This document shows positions 52,940-62,149 of a stretch of 64,000 nucleotides of DNA, in pieces; positions within the stretch are counted from its first letter, which is position 1, and each line of letters opens with the position of its first letter. The notes under the pieces were generated by a model. The model had not been told where the DNA came from and ran no database searches. It saw only the letters and a program-made list of their open reading frames with translations. The stretch lies in contig NZ_JAOBTQ010000001.1 of NCBI RefSeq assembly GCF_033366695.1, positions 6,510,001 through 6,574,000 on the forward strand, written 5' to 3'. The translations under genes and the position numbers were made by a program. This DNA is from Streptomyces sp. SCL15-4. GTDB lineage: Bacteria; Actinomycetota; Actinomycetes; Streptomycetales; Streptomycetaceae.

Positions 52940-54160
52940 CTACTTGTACAGGAGATACCCCTTTCGCACCCGCCGGAACGCGGCCAGCTCCTCCTGCCAG
53001 GCGCCCGTCACCTCGTCGGTGTCCGCCCCCGCGTCGATCATCGTGCGCACCCGGTCCGAGCCGGTGAGCCTGTCGATCCAGTGGTCGGACCGCCAGGCGA
53101 ACCCGTCCCACGCCTTCCTGGCCGTCACCAGCAGCGCGATCCCGGTGCGTACGGGGTCGAAGGCGGCCCGGTCGGTCACGTGGATCTGCACCCCGCCGAC
53201 GGTCTTCCCCTGGAACTTGGAGAACGTGGGCGCGAAATACGCCTCCCGGAACCGCACGCCCGGCAGCCCCAGCCCGTTCACGGCGGCGGCCCAGCGCCCG
53301 TCCACGCCCTCGGCGCCGAGCAGTTCGAAGGGCCGGGTCGTGCCGCGCCCCTCGGAGAGGTTGGTGCCCTCGAACAGACACGTCCCCGAGTACACCAACG
53401 CCGTGTCCGGTGTCGGCATGTTGGGGCTCGGCGGCACCCAGGGCAGGCCCGAGGCGTCGTGGAACGCGGTCCGTCTCCAGCCCGTCATGCGTACGGTCTC
53501 CAGCTCGACCGGTGTGTCCAGGAACTCGCCGTTGAACAGGCCGGCCAGCTCCGCGACCGTCATGCCGTGCGCCTGCGCGATCGGGCGCCGGCCGACGAAG
53601 CTGGCGAACTCCTCGTGCAGCACCGGGCCCTCGGCCGCGCGGCCGGTCACCGGGTTCGGGCGGTCCAGCACGACGAAGCGCTTGCCGGCGAGCGCCGCCG
53701 CCTCCATGCAGTCGTACAGGGTCCAGATGTACGTGTAGAAGCGGGCGCCGACGTCCTGGATGTCGAAGACGACCGTGTCCACGCCGGACGCGGTGAAGAT
53801 GTCGGCGAGCGACCGGCCGCTCTTCAGGTACGTGTCGTACACCGGCAGGCCGGTCGCCGGGTCGTCGTGGCGTCCCTCCGAGCCGCCGGCCTGCGCGGTG
53901 CCGCGGAAGCCGTGCTCCGGGCCGAAGACCGCGGTCAGCTCGACCCGGGGGTCCCGGTGCATCACGTCGACGATGTGCTCGGTGGTCCTGGTGATGCCGG
54001 TGGGATTGGTGACGATGCCCGCCTTCCGGCCGGAGAGGAGCGCGTAGCCGTCGGCGGCGAGGTTCTCGAAGCCGGTGCGGACAGGGCCGCGGTGGTGGTG
54101 TCGCATCGGAGTGGCCGCCAGTGCGGTCGAGGCGAGCAGGTTTCTTCGGGACAGGTCCAT
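52940..54160 (-). CDS. DUF1343/NamZ-type exo-N-acetylmuramidase, exported
   Basis: 406 residues. The N-terminus MDLSRRNLLASTALAATP has a twin-arginine signal (SRRNLLA) so it is probably exported folded. The catalytic domain shows GRKAGIVTNPTGI, FGPEHGFRGTAQAG, DIQDVGARFYTYIWTLYDCMEAAA and TNLSEGRGTTRPFELLGA, the conserved DUF1343 motifs. The characterised relative NamZ releases terminal N-acetylmuramic acid from peptidoglycan. GGAGG is 4 bp before the chosen ATG. It is divergent from the short-chain dehydrogenase with a TetR-type operator between. Confidence 0.88.
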   Translation of the reverse strand: MDLSRRNLLASTALAATPMRHHHRGPVRTGFENLAADGYALLSGRKAGIVTNPTGITRTTEHIVDVMHRDPRVELTAVFGPEHGFRGTAQAGGSEGRHDDPATGLPVYDTYLKSGRSLADIFTASGVDTVVFDIQDVGARFYTYIWTLYDCMEAAALAGKRFVVLDRPNPVTGRAAEGPVLHEEFASFVGRRPIAQAHGMTVAELAGLFNGEFLDTPVELETVRMTGWRRTAFHDASGLPWVPPSPNMPTPDTALVYSGTCLFEGTNLSEGRGTTRPFELLGAEGVDGRWAAAVNGLGLPGVRFREAYFAPTFSKFQGKTVGGVQIHVTDRAAFDPVRTGIALLVTARKAWDGFAWRSDHWIDRLTGSDRVRTMIDAGADTDEVTGAWQEELAAFRRVRKGYLLYK

Positions 54161-54211
54161 GAGTCCTCCAGTCACCTAGAGGTTGGCGCGGTCACCCTTT
54201 CTTTTACACAT

Positions 54212-54225
54212 ACCGACTGGTTAGT
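54212..54225. promoter_or_regulatory. TetR operator-like site ACCGACTGGTTAGT
   Basis: ACCGACTGGTTAGT is an imperfect palindrome (11 of 14 match to ideal ACCGACCGGTCGGT). It lies between the divergent NamZ-type gene and the SDR operon, 51 bp before the SDR start, and resembles 63215. Confidence 0.55.
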
Positions 54226-54275
54226 CTGGCGTCGCTGAGCCGAGTCGCGTCGTGTCGTGCCGAAGGAGACCGAGG

Positions 54276-55043
54276 GTGGAAGCCGTGCGGGATGCGGGAG
54301 TGGTGGTCACCGGAGCCGGTGGGGGGATCGGGGCCGCGCTGGCCCGGCGGTTCGCCGCCGGGGGGGCCCGGGTCGTGGTGAACGACCTGGACGCGGCGAA
54401 GGCGAAGGCGGTGGCCGACGAGATCGGCGGCATCGCCGTGCCCGGCGACGCCTCCGGCGTCGTCACCGAGGCGCGGGACGCCCTCGGCGGCACGGTGGAC
54501 GTCTACTGCGCCAACGCCGGCGTCGCCTTCGAGGACGGCGACCTCACCGCCCTGGACGAGCACACCTGGGCGACGTCCTGGGAGGTCAACCTGATGGCCC
54601 ACGTCCGCGCCGCCCACGCGCTGCTGCCCGGCTGGCTGGAGCGCGGCGCCGGACGGTTCGTCTCCACCGTCTCCGCCGCCGGACTGCTCACCATGATCGG
54701 CGCCCCCTCCTACAGCGTGACCAAGCACGGCGCCTACTCCTTCGCCGAGTGGCTGTCCCTGACCTACCGCCACCGGGGCGTCAAGGTGCACGCCATCTGC
54801 CCGCAGGGCGTCCGCACCGACATGCTGGCCGCCACCGGCAGCGCGGGCGACCTGGTGCTGCGGCCCACCGCCATCGAACCGGAGGCCGTGGCCGACGCAC
54901 TGCTGAAGGGCATCGAGGAGGACCGCTTCCTGATCCTGCCGCACCCCGAGGTCGCCGGTTTCTACCAGGCGCGGGCCGGCGAGCCCGAACGCTGGCTCGC
55001 CACCATGAACCACATCCAGCAGAAGTGGGAGGCCGCCCGGTGA
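54276..55043 (+). CDS. Short-chain dehydrogenase/reductase
   Basis: 255 residues from GTG 54276 with AAGGAGA upstream. The cofactor motif VVTGAGGGIGAAL and catalytic Ser-Tyr-Lys (STVSAAGLLTMIGAPSYSVTKHGAYSF) are complete, with NAG at CANAGVAF. It reduces or oxidises a hydroxyl/keto group, with NAD(H) preferred if the Asp after the beta2 strand (NDLD) is typical. It overlaps the acyl-CoA ligase by GTGA. The two, plus the following TetR, form one operon under the 54212 palindrome. Confidence 0.9.
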   Translation: MEAVRDAGVVVTGAGGGIGAALARRFAAGGARVVVNDLDAAKAKAVADEIGGIAVPGDASGVVTEARDALGGTVDVYCANAGVAFEDGDLTALDEHTWATSWEVNLMAHVRAAHALLPGWLERGAGRFVSTVSAAGLLTMIGAPSYSVTKHGAYSFAEWLSLTYRHRGVKVHAICPQGVRTDMLAATGSAGDLVLRPTAIEPEAVADALLKGIEEDRFLILPHPEVAGFYQARAGEPERWLATMNHIQQKWEAAR

Positions 55044-56701
55044 CCGCCTCCCCCTACGCCGCCCGTCCCTGGCTCGCGCTGCTGACCGACGCCCAGCGCG
55101 CCCCGCTCGACCCCGCCGACTCCCTCGTGCACGCCCTCGGCACCGCCGTCGCCGAGCATCCGGGCCGCACCTTCCTGACCTACTTCGACGGCCGCCTGAG
55201 CTACCGCGAGACCGACGAGCTGACCGACTCCGTCGCCGCCCACCTCGCCGCGCGCGGACTCCGGCGCGGCGACCGGGTGGCCGTACTGCTGCAGAACTCG
55301 CCGCACTTCGTGCTGGCCGTGCTCGGGGCCTGGAAGGCGGGCGGCACCGTCGTCCCGGTCAACCCCATGTACAAGTCGGCCGAGGTCGCGCACGTCCTGC
55401 GGGACGGCGAGGTGACCGCGCTGATCTGCTCCGACCGGGCCTGGGAGACGTACCTGCGGCAGACCGCCGACGGCTCTCCGGTGCGGATCGTGCTCACCGC
55501 CTGCGAGCGGGACCTCCAGACCCGGGACGACCCGCGCGTGCTGGCCTTCGAGCGGCTGCCCCAGCCCCCGGACGCCGACGACCTGACGGCCGTCGCCCGG
55601 CAGGGCGGCCGGGCCCCCGAGGGCCGGCTGCCGCGCCCGCAGGACATCGCGCTGATCAGCTACACCTCCGGCACCAGCGGCACCCCCAAGGGCGCCACCA
55701 ACACCCACGCCAACATCATGTACAACGCCGAGCGGCAGAGCACCGGCCTCCCGCTGCCCGACGCGCCCGTCTACTACGCGCTCGCCCCGCTGTTCCACAT
55801 CACCGGCATGGTCTGCCAGCTCGGCGCCTGCCTGAACAGCGCCGGCACCCTGGTGCTCACCTACCGCTTCGACCCCGGCGTCGTTCTGGACGCCTTCGCC
55901 GAGCACCGCCCGCACTACACCGTCGGCCCCGCCACCGCCTACATGGCGCTCGCCGCCCACCCGGACGTCACCCGCGACCACTTCGCCTCCTTCACCCAGC
56001 TGTCCTCCGGCGGCGCCCCGGTGCCGCCGGCCCTGGTGGAGCGGTTCCGCGAGCGCTTCGGGCCGTACCTGTGCGTCGGCTACGGCCTCACCGAGTGCAC
56101 CGCCCCCTGCGCGTCCGTCCCGCCCCACCTCGAAGCGCCCGTGGACCCGGTCTCCGGCACCCTCTCCGTCGGCCTGCCCGGCGCCGACACCCTCGTGCGG
56201 ATCCTGGACGACCAGGGCGCCGAGGTGCCCATCGGGGAGCACGGGGAGATCGCCGTACGCGGGCCGCAGGTGGTGCCCGGCTACTGGCGGCGGCCCGACG
56301 CCACCGCCGAGACCTTCCCGGACGGCGAACTGCGCACCGGCGACATCGGCTTCATGGACGAGCAGGGCTGGCTGTACGTCGTGGACCGCAAGAAGGACAT
56401 GATCAACGCGTCCGGCTTCAAGGTGTGGCCGCGCGAGGTCGAGGACGTCCTCTACACGCACCCGGCGGTGCGGGAGGCGGCCGTCGTCGGAGTGCCCGAC
56501 GGATACCGCGGCGAGACCGTCAAGGCCTACATCAGCCTCCGTCCGGGCGCCGAGGCGGCCCCGGGTGACCTGGCCGCGTACTGCAAGGAGAGACTGGCCG
56601 CCTACAAGTACCCGCGTCAGGTGGAGATCCTGCCCGAGTTGCCCAAGACGGCGAGTGGGAAGATCCTCCGTCGGGAACTGCGTTCCCGGAACACCGACTG
56701 A
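55040..56701 (+). CDS. Acyl-CoA synthetase (AMP-binding)
   Basis: 553 residues. The ATP/AMP core is complete: ISYTSGTSGTPKGATNTH, YYALAPLFHITGMV, VGYGLTECTAPC, GELRTGDIGFMDEQGWLYVVDRKKDMI and the final PKTASGKILRRELR. It adenylates a carboxylate and transfers it to CoA, preparing it for beta-oxidation. GTG 55040 overlaps the SDR stop. Substrate is likely medium or long-chain or an aromatic/alicyclic acid; not determinable. Confidence 0.92.
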   Translation: MTASPYAARPWLALLTDAQRAPLDPADSLVHALGTAVAEHPGRTFLTYFDGRLSYRETDELTDSVAAHLAARGLRRGDRVAVLLQNSPHFVLAVLGAWKAGGTVVPVNPMYKSAEVAHVLRDGEVTALICSDRAWETYLRQTADGSPVRIVLTACERDLQTRDDPRVLAFERLPQPPDADDLTAVARQGGRAPEGRLPRPQDIALISYTSGTSGTPKGATNTHANIMYNAERQSTGLPLPDAPVYYALAPLFHITGMVCQLGACLNSAGTLVLTYRFDPGVVLDAFAEHRPHYTVGPATAYMALAAHPDVTRDHFASFTQLSSGGAPVPPALVERFRERFGPYLCVGYGLTECTAPCASVPPHLEAPVDPVSGTLSVGLPGADTLVRILDDQGAEVPIGEHGEIAVRGPQVVPGYWRRPDATAETFPDGELRTGDIGFMDEQGWLYVVDRKKDMINASGFKVWPREVEDVLYTHPAVREAAVVGVPDGYRGETVKAYISLRPGAEAAPGDLAAYCKERLAAYKYPRQVEILPELPKTASGKILRRELRSRNTD

Positions 56702-56727
56702 ACATCACGGAAAGGCAGGTGGCGGCA

Positions 56728-57321
56728 GTGCCCAGGACCACGGACGGAGACGGTACGCCCGTCCCGCAGCGGCTGCTGGCCGCCGCCACCCGGCTCTTCG
56801 CCGAGCAGGGATACGACCGCACCTCCGTCCAGGAGATCGTGGAGGCGGCCGGCGTCACCAAGGGCGCGCTGTACCACTACTTCGGCTCCAAGGACGATCT
56901 GCTGCACGAGGTGTACGCGCGGGTGCTGCGCCTCCAGCAGGAGCGGCTGGACACCTACGCGAACGCCGACGAGCCGGTGGAGAAGCGGCTCAGGGACGCG
57001 GCGGCCGACGTGGTCGTCACCACGATCGAGAACCTCGACGACGCGTCGATCTTCTTCCGGTCCATGCACCACCTCAGCCCGGAGAAGAACAAGCAGGTCC
57101 GCGCCGAGCGCCGGCGCTACCACGAACGCTTCCGCGCGCTCGTCGAGGAAGGCCAGAAAGAGGGCGTCTTCTCCACGGCGACCCCGGCCGACCTGGTGGT
57201 GGACTACCACTTCGGCTCCGTCCACCACCTGTCGACGTGGTACCGCCCCAACGGCCCCCTCACCCCCCAGCAGGTCGCCGACCACCTCGCCGACCTGCTG
57301 CTGCGGGCCCTGCGGCCCTGA
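56728..57321 (+). CDS. TetR-family regulator of the acyl-CoA ligase operon
   Basis: 197 residues from GTG 56728 (GTG 56719 alternative). HTH: RLLAAATRLFAEQGYDRTSVQEIVEAAGVTKGALYHYFGSKDDLLHEV in parts. The C-part (LDDASIFFRSMHHLSPEKNKQVRAERRRYHERF) resembles KstR2-like or fatty-acid degradation TetR proteins. As the third gene of the SDR-ligase operon it likely represses that operon through 54212, and perhaps also the ACAD unit through the similar site at 63215. Confidence 0.9.
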   Translation: MPRTTDGDGTPVPQRLLAAATRLFAEQGYDRTSVQEIVEAAGVTKGALYHYFGSKDDLLHEVYARVLRLQQERLDTYANADEPVEKRLRDAAADVVVTTIENLDDASIFFRSMHHLSPEKNKQVRAERRRYHERFRALVEEGQKEGVFSTATPADLVVDYHFGSVHHLSTWYRPNGPLTPQQVADHLADLLLRALRP

Positions 57322-57344
57322 GACCGGGCGCCCGGGGCCGGCGC

Positions 57345-57551
57345 CTAACCGATGATCTCCTTGAAGAACAGCACCCCGGAGACGGCGGCGCCGGCGCCCG
57401 CGCTCACCGCGACCGGCCAGGCGCTGCCGGCCAGCGCGGCCAGGACGGCCGCCCCGACGCCGGCCAGCGCGGCCAGCAGGAACACGATGGCGGCGCGCTG
57501 GGTCAGGAGCGGCCCGTCCCCGCCGGGCCGCCCGGGATCGGCCTGGGACAC
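57345..57551 (-). CDS. Small two-helix membrane protein (68 aa)
   Basis: A 68-residue ORF from GTG 57551: polar start VSQADPGRPGGDGPLLTQRA, then two hydrophobic segments rich in Ala and Gly (AAIVFLLAALAGVGAAVLAAL and VAVSAGAGAAVSGVLFFKEIIG in part). GAGGAG precedes the start. It follows the PLP decarboxylase gene by 11 bp, so it is probably cotranscribed and could be a membrane partner or a stress-linked small protein. Function unknown. Confidence 0.6.
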   Translation of the reverse strand: MSQADPGRPGGDGPLLTQRAAIVFLLAALAGVGAAVLAALAGSAWPVAVSAGAGAAVSGVLFFKEIIG

Positions 57552-57562
57552 CGCGCCACTCC

Positions 57563-58924
57563 TCACCGGGCCTTGCCGGCCGGGACCGGCTCCTGCTCCG
57601 GCTCCTGCTCCACCACGCCGTCCCGGTCCGTCAGCCGCCACGGGTCCTCGGCGGCCCGCACGGGCGTGAACTCCACCCGGCCGGCCGCGTCCGTCCGGAC
57701 GCCGTGCACGGCCGGCTCGGGCAGGCTGTTGTAGCGGAACGGCGTGGAGAAGTAGTAGGCGCCGGTGTCCGGCACCACGACCAGGTCGCCCGGCCGCAGC
57801 GGCGGCAGCGCCCGGTCCCGGGCCAGCAGGTCGCCCGCGAAGCAGGCCGGGCCGGCGATGTCCTGCCGGACGGGCCGTCCGCGCAGGGCGGCTCCGTCCG
57901 GGTCGTGCGCCTCGATGCGCAGCGGCCAGGCGTCGGGGCCGAACACCGTCCGGGTGGCGACCTGCACCCCGGCGTGCGTCACGGCGATCGGCCGGCCCCC
58001 GGCGCTCTTGGTGTACTCGACGTACGCGGCGAGGAACCCGTTCTTCGCCAGCACCGAGCGGCCGAACTCGGTGACCACCCGGTACCGGCCCGCGAACAGC
58101 CCCGGCGCGTGCGCCCGCAACTGCGCGACATAGTCGGCGAAGGCCGGGGAGACCTCGTCGTCGGCGAAATTCACGGGCAGTCCGCCGCCGATGTCGACGC
58201 CCTCCACCCGGCCCGCGCCGAACACGGCCGTCACCTGGTCGGCGAACTCCACCGCCTGCGCCACCCCGCGCGCCATGAGGTCCAGGGGGCAGCCCTGCGA
58301 CCCGGTGTGGGTGTGCACCCAGGTCAGCCACGGATACGCGGCGAACGCCCGCAGCAACCGTTCCCGGTTGCCGGGGTCCGTCAGCGGCACACCGAACTTG
58401 GAGGTGCTCGTGGCGGTGCTCATCGCGGCGATGGCCCCGCCGCCGACCTGGCAGTTCAGCCGCACCCCGATCCGGGACGCGGAAGGGCGGTCCGCCAGCA
58501 GGGCGGCGATCCGCTCCAGCTCCTGGAAGCTGTCGGCGTTGACGGCCACGCCCAGTTCCAGCGCCAGCGCCAGCTCGGCGCGGGTCTTGGCCGGGGAGTC
58601 GAAGACGATCCGGTCGGCCGGGAACCCCGCCGCCCGCGCCCGGGCCAGCTCCCCTCCGGTCGCGACCTCGCAGCCCATCCCGAGCCGCTCCAGCTCCCGC
58701 AGCACGGGCACGAGACAGTTGGCCTTCGCGGCGAAGGCATGGGTGATGCCGGGCAGTTCGGGGGCGCCGGGAAACGCCTCGCGCAGGGCCCGGACCGTGG
58801 CCGCGACACCGTCGAGGTCCACGAAGGCGGCCAGCGGGGCCTGTTCCGGGTCGAGCAGGCCCCGCCGCACGGCCTCCCTCAGGACGTCTTCGCGGCGCGC
58901 GGCGGCACGGGACACAGCGGTCAT
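57563..58924 (-). CDS. PLP-dependent decarboxylase (fold type III; DAP/ornithine-arginine type)
   Basis: 453 residues. The PLP-binding Lys67 lies in THAFAAKANCLV, and the type III barrel continues with GCEVATGGELARARAAGF, HTHTGSQGCPLDL, GVDIGGGLPVNF and TEFGRSVLA. A late Cys in GPACFAGDLLA and Tyr in DTGAYYFS are in positions that complete the active site in diaminopimelate/ornithine decarboxylases. It decarboxylates an amino acid or diamine-type acid. It is divergent from nothing here; PucR lies 214 bp upstream on the same strand and may regulate it. Confidence 0.88.
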   Translation of the reverse strand: MTAVSRAAARREDVLREAVRRGLLDPEQAPLAAFVDLDGVAATVRALREAFPGAPELPGITHAFAAKANCLVPVLRELERLGMGCEVATGGELARARAAGFPADRIVFDSPAKTRAELALALELGVAVNADSFQELERIAALLADRPSASRIGVRLNCQVGGGAIAAMSTATSTSKFGVPLTDPGNRERLLRAFAAYPWLTWVHTHTGSQGCPLDLMARGVAQAVEFADQVTAVFGAGRVEGVDIGGGLPVNFADDEVSPAFADYVAQLRAHAPGLFAGRYRVVTEFGRSVLAKNGFLAAYVEYTKSAGGRPIAVTHAGVQVATRTVFGPDAWPLRIEAHDPDGAALRGRPVRQDIAGPACFAGDLLARDRALPPLRPGDLVVVPDTGAYYFSTPFRYNSLPEPAVHGVRTDAAGRVEFTPVRAAEDPWRLTDRDGVVEQEPEQEPVPAGKAR

Positions 58925-59138
58925 GGTGCACCTTCCGGTGTGGGACGGCGACCCGGGGCCGTTTCCCCGGGCACACGACCAGGCTGCTCGCCGCAGCCGG
59001 GGGCCGTCTTCGTCGGTTCCGCACACGCATACCCGCCGCGACCGGGACCGCACCGGCGCGGCACACCCCCGCGCGCGGTCCCTTCGTGCGCGGCGACGAG
59101 GAACGGCCCCTTCGGTGGTGCGGGCGCACGAACGGCCG

Positions 59139-60818
59139 TCAGGCCCCGCCGCCCCGCCCCTGCTCCGGGTCCCCGAGAGCCAGCCGCAATTGCAGCTGCG
59201 CCAGCAGCCGCGCGTCCGGGCTGGCGAGGTCCAGCCCGGACACCGCGGTGATCCGGCCCAGCCGGTACCGCATGCTGTTGGGATGCAGCGAGAGGCTGCG
59301 CGCGGCGGCCGGCACGTCGCCGAAGTGGTCCAGGTACGCCCGCAGGGTCTCCACGAGGCGGCTGCCGGCGTGCTCGGCGTCGAACGCGGCCAGCCGCGCC
59401 ACCGAGGTCCCCGGCGGCAGCTCCGCCTCCCGCAGCGCCTCCAGCACCTGGAGCACACCGATCGTGTCGGCCACGTCCTCCACCCACGCCACCGTGCGCG
59501 CGCCCCCGGTCCGGGTGAGCGCCTTCAGCGCCTGCTCGGCGCTGCGGCGCGACCGCGCGGCCCGCGCCAGCGCCGGCACCACCTCGCCCAGCCCGGCCCG
59601 CACGGGTGCGCCGGTGGCCGCCGTGAGCCGGGTGGCCAGCGCGGTGCCGAGCGCCGTGACCTGCTCGCGGGCCCGGTCCGCGTCCCGGTCCAGCGCGCTG
59701 ACCAGCACCAGCGCCCGGCCGCCGGCCGGCACCACCACGATCCGGTGGCCCAGGGCCGCGCAGTGCAGGGCCAGCAGGGCGTACATCCGGGACGCTTCAC
59801 CGGCCGGCTCCGGCCCGGCCGCGCCGGCCCCGGCGCCCACCGCCAGCACCGCGCAGGGCTCCCGCGCCGGCAGCGCGGCCCGCTCGGCCAGCACCTCGGC
59901 CGAACCGCGCTCCTCCAGCAGGGCGCGCGCCGCGTCCTCCACCAGCCGGCTGTCGGCGCCGCGCGTGCGGTGGTGCAGCAGATGCGGGGCGGCGGCCCGG
60001 GACGCGGCGCGCAGCGCCTCCGCCGCGTTCGGCGACAGCGGCCGGCCCGCGACCGCCGCCACCCAGACCGAGCCCAGCACCTCGCCGCCCGCGCGGACGG
60101 CGCACACCAGCCGCTCGGGGTTGTCCCCCTGGGCGCGCCGGTGCAGCACGTCGTCCGTGGTCCACAGGGCGCGGAAGAAGCCGGCGTCGCGCATCGCGGC
60201 CACCCGCCAGGCCGGCACGCGCCGCCCGAGGATCGTCAGCCGGCGCATCTCGTCCACGTTCTCCTCCGTCGAGGAGTACGCCAGTACCCGCGACTCGGTG
60301 TCCTCGATGGTCACCGAGCCGCCGACCAGGGCGGCCACCGCGTCGGCCAGCCCGTCGAGATCGCCCAGGACCAGGCCCCGGGCGGCCGGTAACGGCGGCA
60401 CTCCCGCCGCGGCGAGCCCGGCCCGGAGCACCGCCACCAGCTCCTCCCACCGGTACCAGGTGCGGAACAGCACCGCCGTACCGGCCTCGTGGGCCGCCGA
60501 CCGCAGGGCGCCGAGGGACCCCTCGGGGCGTTCCGGTCCGAAGACCACCCCGCAGGCCCCGGCGGCACCGGCCCGGCGCACCACGTCCACCGCCTGGGCC
60601 GACCCGGCCGCGACACCGACCGCCAGCACCAGTTCCCGGGGCCGGATCTCGGGGGCCAGCACATCGAGCACGGTGGCGCCGCCGACGGCCACGGCCGGGC
60701 CGCCGGGCGCCGTGTCCAGCTCCAGCGCCCCCGAGCCCACCACCGACAGCAGCCGTTCCAGGGTCACCCTGGGCCCGCCGGCCGCCTCCCACTCCGCGTG
60801 GTCCCGCGCCTCGGTCAC
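59139..60818 (-). CDS. PucR-family regulator with a TTA codon
   Basis: 559 residues from GTG 60818 with GAGGGGGAAGC upstream. The N-terminal PucR domain runs to about 140, a GAF-like middle follows, and the C-terminal HTH is LDHFGDVPAAARSLSLHPNSMRYRLGRITAV. PucR proteins control purine or amine catabolism. Leu143 is TTA (60390-60392 on the plus strand as TAA), so production should be tied to the bldA tRNA and development. It is transcribed in the same direction as the PLP decarboxylase, its probable target. Confidence 0.88.
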   Translation of the reverse strand: MTEARDHAEWEAAGGPRVTLERLLSVVGSGALELDTAPGGPAVAVGGATVLDVLAPEIRPRELVLAVGVAAGSAQAVDVVRRAGAAGACGVVFGPERPEGSLGALRSAAHEAGTAVLFRTWYRWEELVAVLRAGLAAAGVPPLPAARGLVLGDLDGLADAVAALVGGSVTIEDTESRVLAYSSTEENVDEMRRLTILGRRVPAWRVAAMRDAGFFRALWTTDDVLHRRAQGDNPERLVCAVRAGGEVLGSVWVAAVAGRPLSPNAAEALRAASRAAAPHLLHHRTRGADSRLVEDAARALLEERGSAEVLAERAALPAREPCAVLAVGAGAGAAGPEPAGEASRMYALLALHCAALGHRIVVVPAGGRALVLVSALDRDADRAREQVTALGTALATRLTAATGAPVRAGLGEVVPALARAARSRRSAEQALKALTRTGGARTVAWVEDVADTIGVLQVLEALREAELPPGTSVARLAAFDAEHAGSRLVETLRAYLDHFGDVPAAARSLSLHPNSMRYRLGRITAVSGLDLASPDARLLAQLQLRLALGDPEQGRGGGA

Positions 60819-60930
60819 GCTTCCCCCTCGTCCCGCCGGCGGCCCGGTCCCCGGCCGCTCCCGGAAGAGGTACGACACCACACACCGGGCGCGCGCTCAA
60901 TGGGCTACGGCGCCACGCCCGGTGCGGGGG

Positions 60931-62145
60931 TCAGAGGTACTTCTTCAGCTCGCGGCGCGCCAGCGACCGCTGGTGCACCTCGTCCGGGCCGTCGGCGAGC
61001 ATCAGCGTGCGGGCACTCGCGTACAGCTCGGCCAGCGGGAAGTCCTGGCTCACCCCGCCCGCGCCGTGCAGCTGGATCGCCCGGTCCAGGATGCCCACCA
61101 CCGCGCGCGGAGTGGCGATCTTGATGGCCTGGATCTCGGTGTGCGCGCCCTTGTTGCCGACGGTGTCCATCAGCCAGGCCGTCTTCAGCACCAGCAGCCG
61201 CAGCTGCTCGACGGTGACCCGGGCGTCGGCGATCCAGTTCTGTACGACGCCCTGCTGGGCCAGCGCCTTGCCGAACGCCGTACGGGACACCGCCCGCCGG
61301 CACATCAGCTCGATCGCCCGCTCGGCCATGCCGATCAGCCGCATGCAGTGGTGGATCCGGCCGGGACCGAGCCGGGCCTGCGCGATGGCGAAGCCGCCGC
61401 CCTCCTCGCCGACGAGGTTCGTCACCGGCACGCGCGCGTGGTCGAAGACCACCTCGGCGTGGCCGCCGTGCGAGTGGTCCTCGTAGCCGAACACCCGCAT
61501 CGCGCGCTGGACGGTGACGCCCGGGGTGTCGCGGGGGACCAGGACCATGGACTGCTGGCGGCGGATGTCGGCGCCGTCCGGGTCCGTCTTGCCCATCACG
61601 ATGAAGACCGCGCAGTCCGGGTTCATCGCGCCGGAGATGTACCACTTGCGGCCGGTGACGACGTACTCGTCGCCGTCCCGCTCGATGTGCGTGGTGATGT
61701 TCGTGGCGTCGGAGGAGGCCACCTCCGGCTCGGTCATCGCGAACGCCGAGCGGATCTCGCCGGCCAGCAGCGGCTGGAGCCACCGCTTCTTCTGCTCCTC
61801 GGTGCCGAACTGCGCCAGCACCTCCATGTTCCCGGTGTCGGGCGCCGCGCAGTTGGTCGCGGTGGGCGCGAGGTGCGGTGAGCGGCCGGTGATCTCGGCG
61901 AGCGGGGCGTACTGGAGGTTGGTCAGCCCGGCGCCGTACTCGGCGTCCGGCAGGAAGAGGTTCCACAGGCCCTGCCGGCGCGCCTCGGCCTTCAGCTCCT
62001 CCACCACGGCCGGGGTGTCCCACGGCGAGGCGAGCGCGGCCCGCTGCTCCTCGGCGACCGCCTCGGCCGGATAGACGTGCTCGTCCATGAAGGCGAGCAG
62101 CCGGGCGCGCAGCTCTTCCGTACGCGCGTCGAACGCGAAGTCCAT
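60931..62145 (-). CDS. Acyl-CoA dehydrogenase
   Basis: 404 residues, complete. Motifs: FAMTEPEVASSDATNI, WYISGAMNPDCAVFIVMG, CRRAVSRTAFGKALAQQG and the ending LYASARTLMLADGPDEVHQRSLARRELKK. This ending with GPDEVH in place of YEGT is the long form found in ACAD10/11-like and acyl-CoA dehydrogenases linked to phosphotransferases. The gene for such a phosphotransferase lies 4 bp upstream, so they form one operon. It likely breaks down a hydroxylated or branched acyl-CoA. Confidence 0.9.
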   Translation of the reverse strand: MDFAFDARTEELRARLLAFMDEHVYPAEAVAEEQRAALASPWDTPAVVEELKAEARRQGLWNLFLPDAEYGAGLTNLQYAPLAEITGRSPHLAPTATNCAAPDTGNMEVLAQFGTEEQKKRWLQPLLAGEIRSAFAMTEPEVASSDATNITTHIERDGDEYVVTGRKWYISGAMNPDCAVFIVMGKTDPDGADIRRQQSMVLVPRDTPGVTVQRAMRVFGYEDHSHGGHAEVVFDHARVPVTNLVGEEGGGFAIAQARLGPGRIHHCMRLIGMAERAIELMCRRAVSRTAFGKALAQQGVVQNWIADARVTVEQLRLLVLKTAWLMDTVGNKGAHTEIQAIKIATPRAVVGILDRAIQLHGAGGVSQDFPLAELYASARTLMLADGPDEVHQRSLARRELKKYL

Positions 62146-62149
62146 GGGG

